DNA from: an uncultured Synechococcus sp.
Lineage (GTDB): Bacteria; Cyanobacteriota; Cyanobacteriia; PCC-6307; Cyanobiaceae
Direction of reading: 5' to 3'
DNA: 6,865 nt
NCBI GenBank assembly: GCA_937975655.1
Contig: CALJTZ010000254.1
Location: 1 to 6,865 of the forward strand
The notes under the pieces were generated by a model. The model was not told the origin of the DNA. It saw only the letters and a program-made list of their open reading frames with translations, and made no database searches. Position numbers and translations under genes: made by a program. Positions 6,006-6,865 of the stretch are shown here, in pieces. Numbering within the stretch: position 1 is the stretch's first letter; every line of letters starts with the position of its first letter.

Positions 6006-6197
6006 CTACAGCGCCCTGATCAGCCGGGCGTGGATGCGGCAGACACTCAACGCTTCCCGGGGCGGGTCACTGCAGAGCCGCCCCAGTTCCCGGTTCAAGG
6101 CCTGAAGCTCGGCCATCGGCAGACCAGTCACAGGAGTGCTCATCAACAGCCCCCCCACCACAAGGGGGACGATCGAGAACCAACGCAGGGAGGTCAT
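6006..6197 (-). CDS. Small secreted hypothetical protein with two cysteines (63 aa)
   Basis: I recognise no named family. The 63-residue product begins with a likely Sec signal peptide: Arg5, a hydrophobic core at about 6-19 (WFSIVPLVVGGLLM), and a plausible cleavage site after VTG (residue 25). The mature part of about 38 residues contains LQALNRELGRLCSDPPREALSVCRIHARL in outline, with Cys42 and Cys53 able to form one disulfide, and looks helical and amphipathic. The start is well supported: AAGGAGGT lies 7 nt upstream of the ATG at 6197, the best ribosome-binding site in the window. The gene converges on groEL with a 21-bp gap. Destination is probably periplasm or thylakoid lumen. Being real is likely from the signal peptide plus Shine-Dalgarno; function is unknown. 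Confidence 0.78.
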   Translation of the reverse strand: MTSLRWFSIVPLVVGGLLMSTPVTGLPMAELQALNRELGRLCSDPPREALSVCRIHARLIRAL

Positions 6198-6204
6198 TCA
6201 GCGC

Positions 6205-6212
6205 ACCTCCTT
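6205..6212 (-). promoter_or_regulatory. Strong Shine-Dalgarno AAGGAGGT of the 63-aa secreted protein
   Basis: Minus-strand AAGGAGGT is followed by 7 nt and ATG at 6197-6195, a near-perfect anti-16S match with ideal spacing. Other ATG starts in this window lack such a site, so this small gene may be translated strongly. Confidence 0.75.
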
Positions 6213-6255
6213 TGAGACACCTGAGATACGAGCAGTCTGACCACCAGGGTGCGGG

Positions 6256-6290
6256 CTGGGCCTCAAGCTTCAGAAAGCTTTTCCGCCCAG
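6256..6290. terminator. Nested inverted repeat downstream of nanE
   Basis: An outer stem CTGGGC (6256-6261)/GCCCAG (6285-6290) encloses an inner stem AAGCTT (6265-6270)/AAGCTT (6275-6280) with a CAGA loop; the internal loop is 3 x 4 nt. It begins 3 bp past the nanE stop (6294-6296, minus strand), the position expected of a terminator or 3' stabilising structure. No T-run follows on the minus strand. The 96-bp gap 6198-6293 otherwise holds the start signals of the 63-aa gene, for which I see no convincing promoter. Confidence 0.45.
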
Positions 6291-6293
6291 GAA

Positions 6294-6865
6294 TTAACCC
6301 AGTGGGCGCCTGAGTTCTCCACGGCCAATGGCCTCGATATAGGCCGCCACCTGCAGGTCCACCCCGGTGATGGCGGTGCCCACCACCACGGCATCTGCAC
6401 CCTGCTCCAATGCCGAGCGGGCCTGATCGGCACTGGCGATGCCGCCTTCGCAGATCAGGCTGGTGCCAGCAGGCAACTGCTGGCGCAGTGGGGCCAGCAA
6501 GTCCCAGGCCGGCGGCCGCGAGCTCGCCGTGGCCTCGGTGTAGCCGAACAAGGTGGTGCCCACCCACTGACAGCCCAGGGCGGCCGCCCGCAAGCCGTTG
6601 TCCACGGAATCGATATCGGCCATCAGCGGAGCACGGAGATCCACTGAGGCCCGGCGCACCAGATCGGCCAGGTCCTGGCCGGCGGGGCGAGGCCGCTCGG
6701 TGGCATCCAGTGCAATCACATCCGCTCCAGCCGCCCACACCGCCTGGATCTCCTCCCAGCCTGGGGTGATGTAAACGGAACTGTCTGGGAAAGTGCGTTT
6801 CCACAGACCCACGATCAGGGCCTCCGGGCAGCGGCGCCGCACCGCGCCGATGTGCTCCGGGCTCT
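6294..6865 (-). CDS. nanE: N-acetylmannosamine-6-phosphate 2-epimerase, C-terminal part (5' truncated at window end)
   Basis: NanE interconverts ManNAc-6-P and GlcNAc-6-P in the cytoplasm. The frame is open to the last base of the window, giving about 190 residues of a (beta/alpha)8 barrel; about 30-40 N-terminal residues are missing against a usual length of 220-235. Hallmarks in order are a PEHI segment, GLWKRTFPDSSVYITP (the Lys codon at 6798-6800 matches the conserved catalytic Lys), ADVIALDATERPRP, MADIDS (Asp at 6615-6617), CQWVGTTLFGYT, CEGGI (Glu at 6447-6449), and the phosphate-binding ADAVVVGTAIT. An internal GTG at 6842 is not the true start, because homology continues upstream of it. 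No other sialic acid catabolism gene is visible, so in this organism it may serve amino-sugar supply for surface glycans; that is inference. The codon for Trp in GLWKR replaces the more usual Ile/Val. Confidence 0.9.
   Translation of the reverse strand, partial: SPEHIGAVRRRCPEALIVGLWKRTFPDSSVYITPGWEEIQAVWAAGADVIALDATERPRPAGQDLADLVRRASVDLRAPLMADIDSVDNGLRAAALGCQWVGTTLFGYTEATASSRPPAWDLLAPLRQQLPAGTSLICEGGIASADQARSALEQGADAVVVGTAITGVDLQVAAYIEAIGRGELRRPLG

Noticed and set aside
1..6865. HIP1 palindromes (GCGATCGC), common in many cyanobacteria
   Set aside because: I found near matches such as AGCGATCGG at about 688 but no perfect copy; this fits picocyanobacteria but is not diagnostic.
1..6865. Defence system, mobile island or novel multi-gene system
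   Set aside because: All large genes are recognisable housekeeping, envelope or transport families; no integrase, transposase, repeat array, or composition change was seen.

Overview
The window looks like a stretch of core chromosome from a GC-rich unicellular cyanobacterium of the marine/freshwater Synechococcus-Cyanobium (alpha-cyanobacterial) group. This rests on protein character: the style of the IspD and solitary GroEL sequences, a two-helix channel fused to RCK domains, a small conserved-looking membrane protein beside fabG, and start codons mostly without Shine-Dalgarno sequences. Base composition is uniformly high in G+C by eye. I see no insertion sequence, integrase, tRNA, CRISPR array or phage gene. 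The assignment is from recall of family sequences, not from a search.

Layout. 1-471 (+) is the C-terminal half of an S66-family LD-carboxypeptidase (murein tetrapeptide recycling), cut by the window edge. It converges on ispD (468-1145, -), the cytidylyltransferase of the MEP isoprenoid pathway, and the two stop codons overlap. A 77-bp divergent gap separates ispD from a run of three + strand genes: a degenerate GT9/heptosyltransferase-like protein (1223-2059), a potassium-channel-like protein with two membrane helices and RCK domains (2056-3171, ATGA overlap with the previous gene), and fabG (3223-3975), the ketoacyl-ACP reductase of fatty acid synthesis. A 75-aa single-helix membrane protein (3965-4192, -) overlaps the end of fabG by 11 bp. 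Across a 133-bp divergent gap lies a GroEL chaperonin gene without an adjacent groES (4326-5984, +). A small secreted two-cysteine protein (6006-6197, -) with an excellent Shine-Dalgarno follows, then the C-terminal part of a NanE-type ManNAc-6-P epimerase (6294 to the window end, -).

Functionally the window mixes envelope and housekeeping genes: peptidoglycan turnover, isoprenoid and fatty acid precursors, a possible glycan enzyme, amino-sugar phosphate interconversion, ion transport and protein folding. They do not form one pathway. I found no convincing new multi-gene system. The most interesting points are the GT9-like protein that has lost the usual catalytic-site residues yet is translationally coupled to an ion channel, the channel's TLGFS selectivity filter, the two small uncharacterised proteins, and a nested inverted repeat in the gap before nanE.
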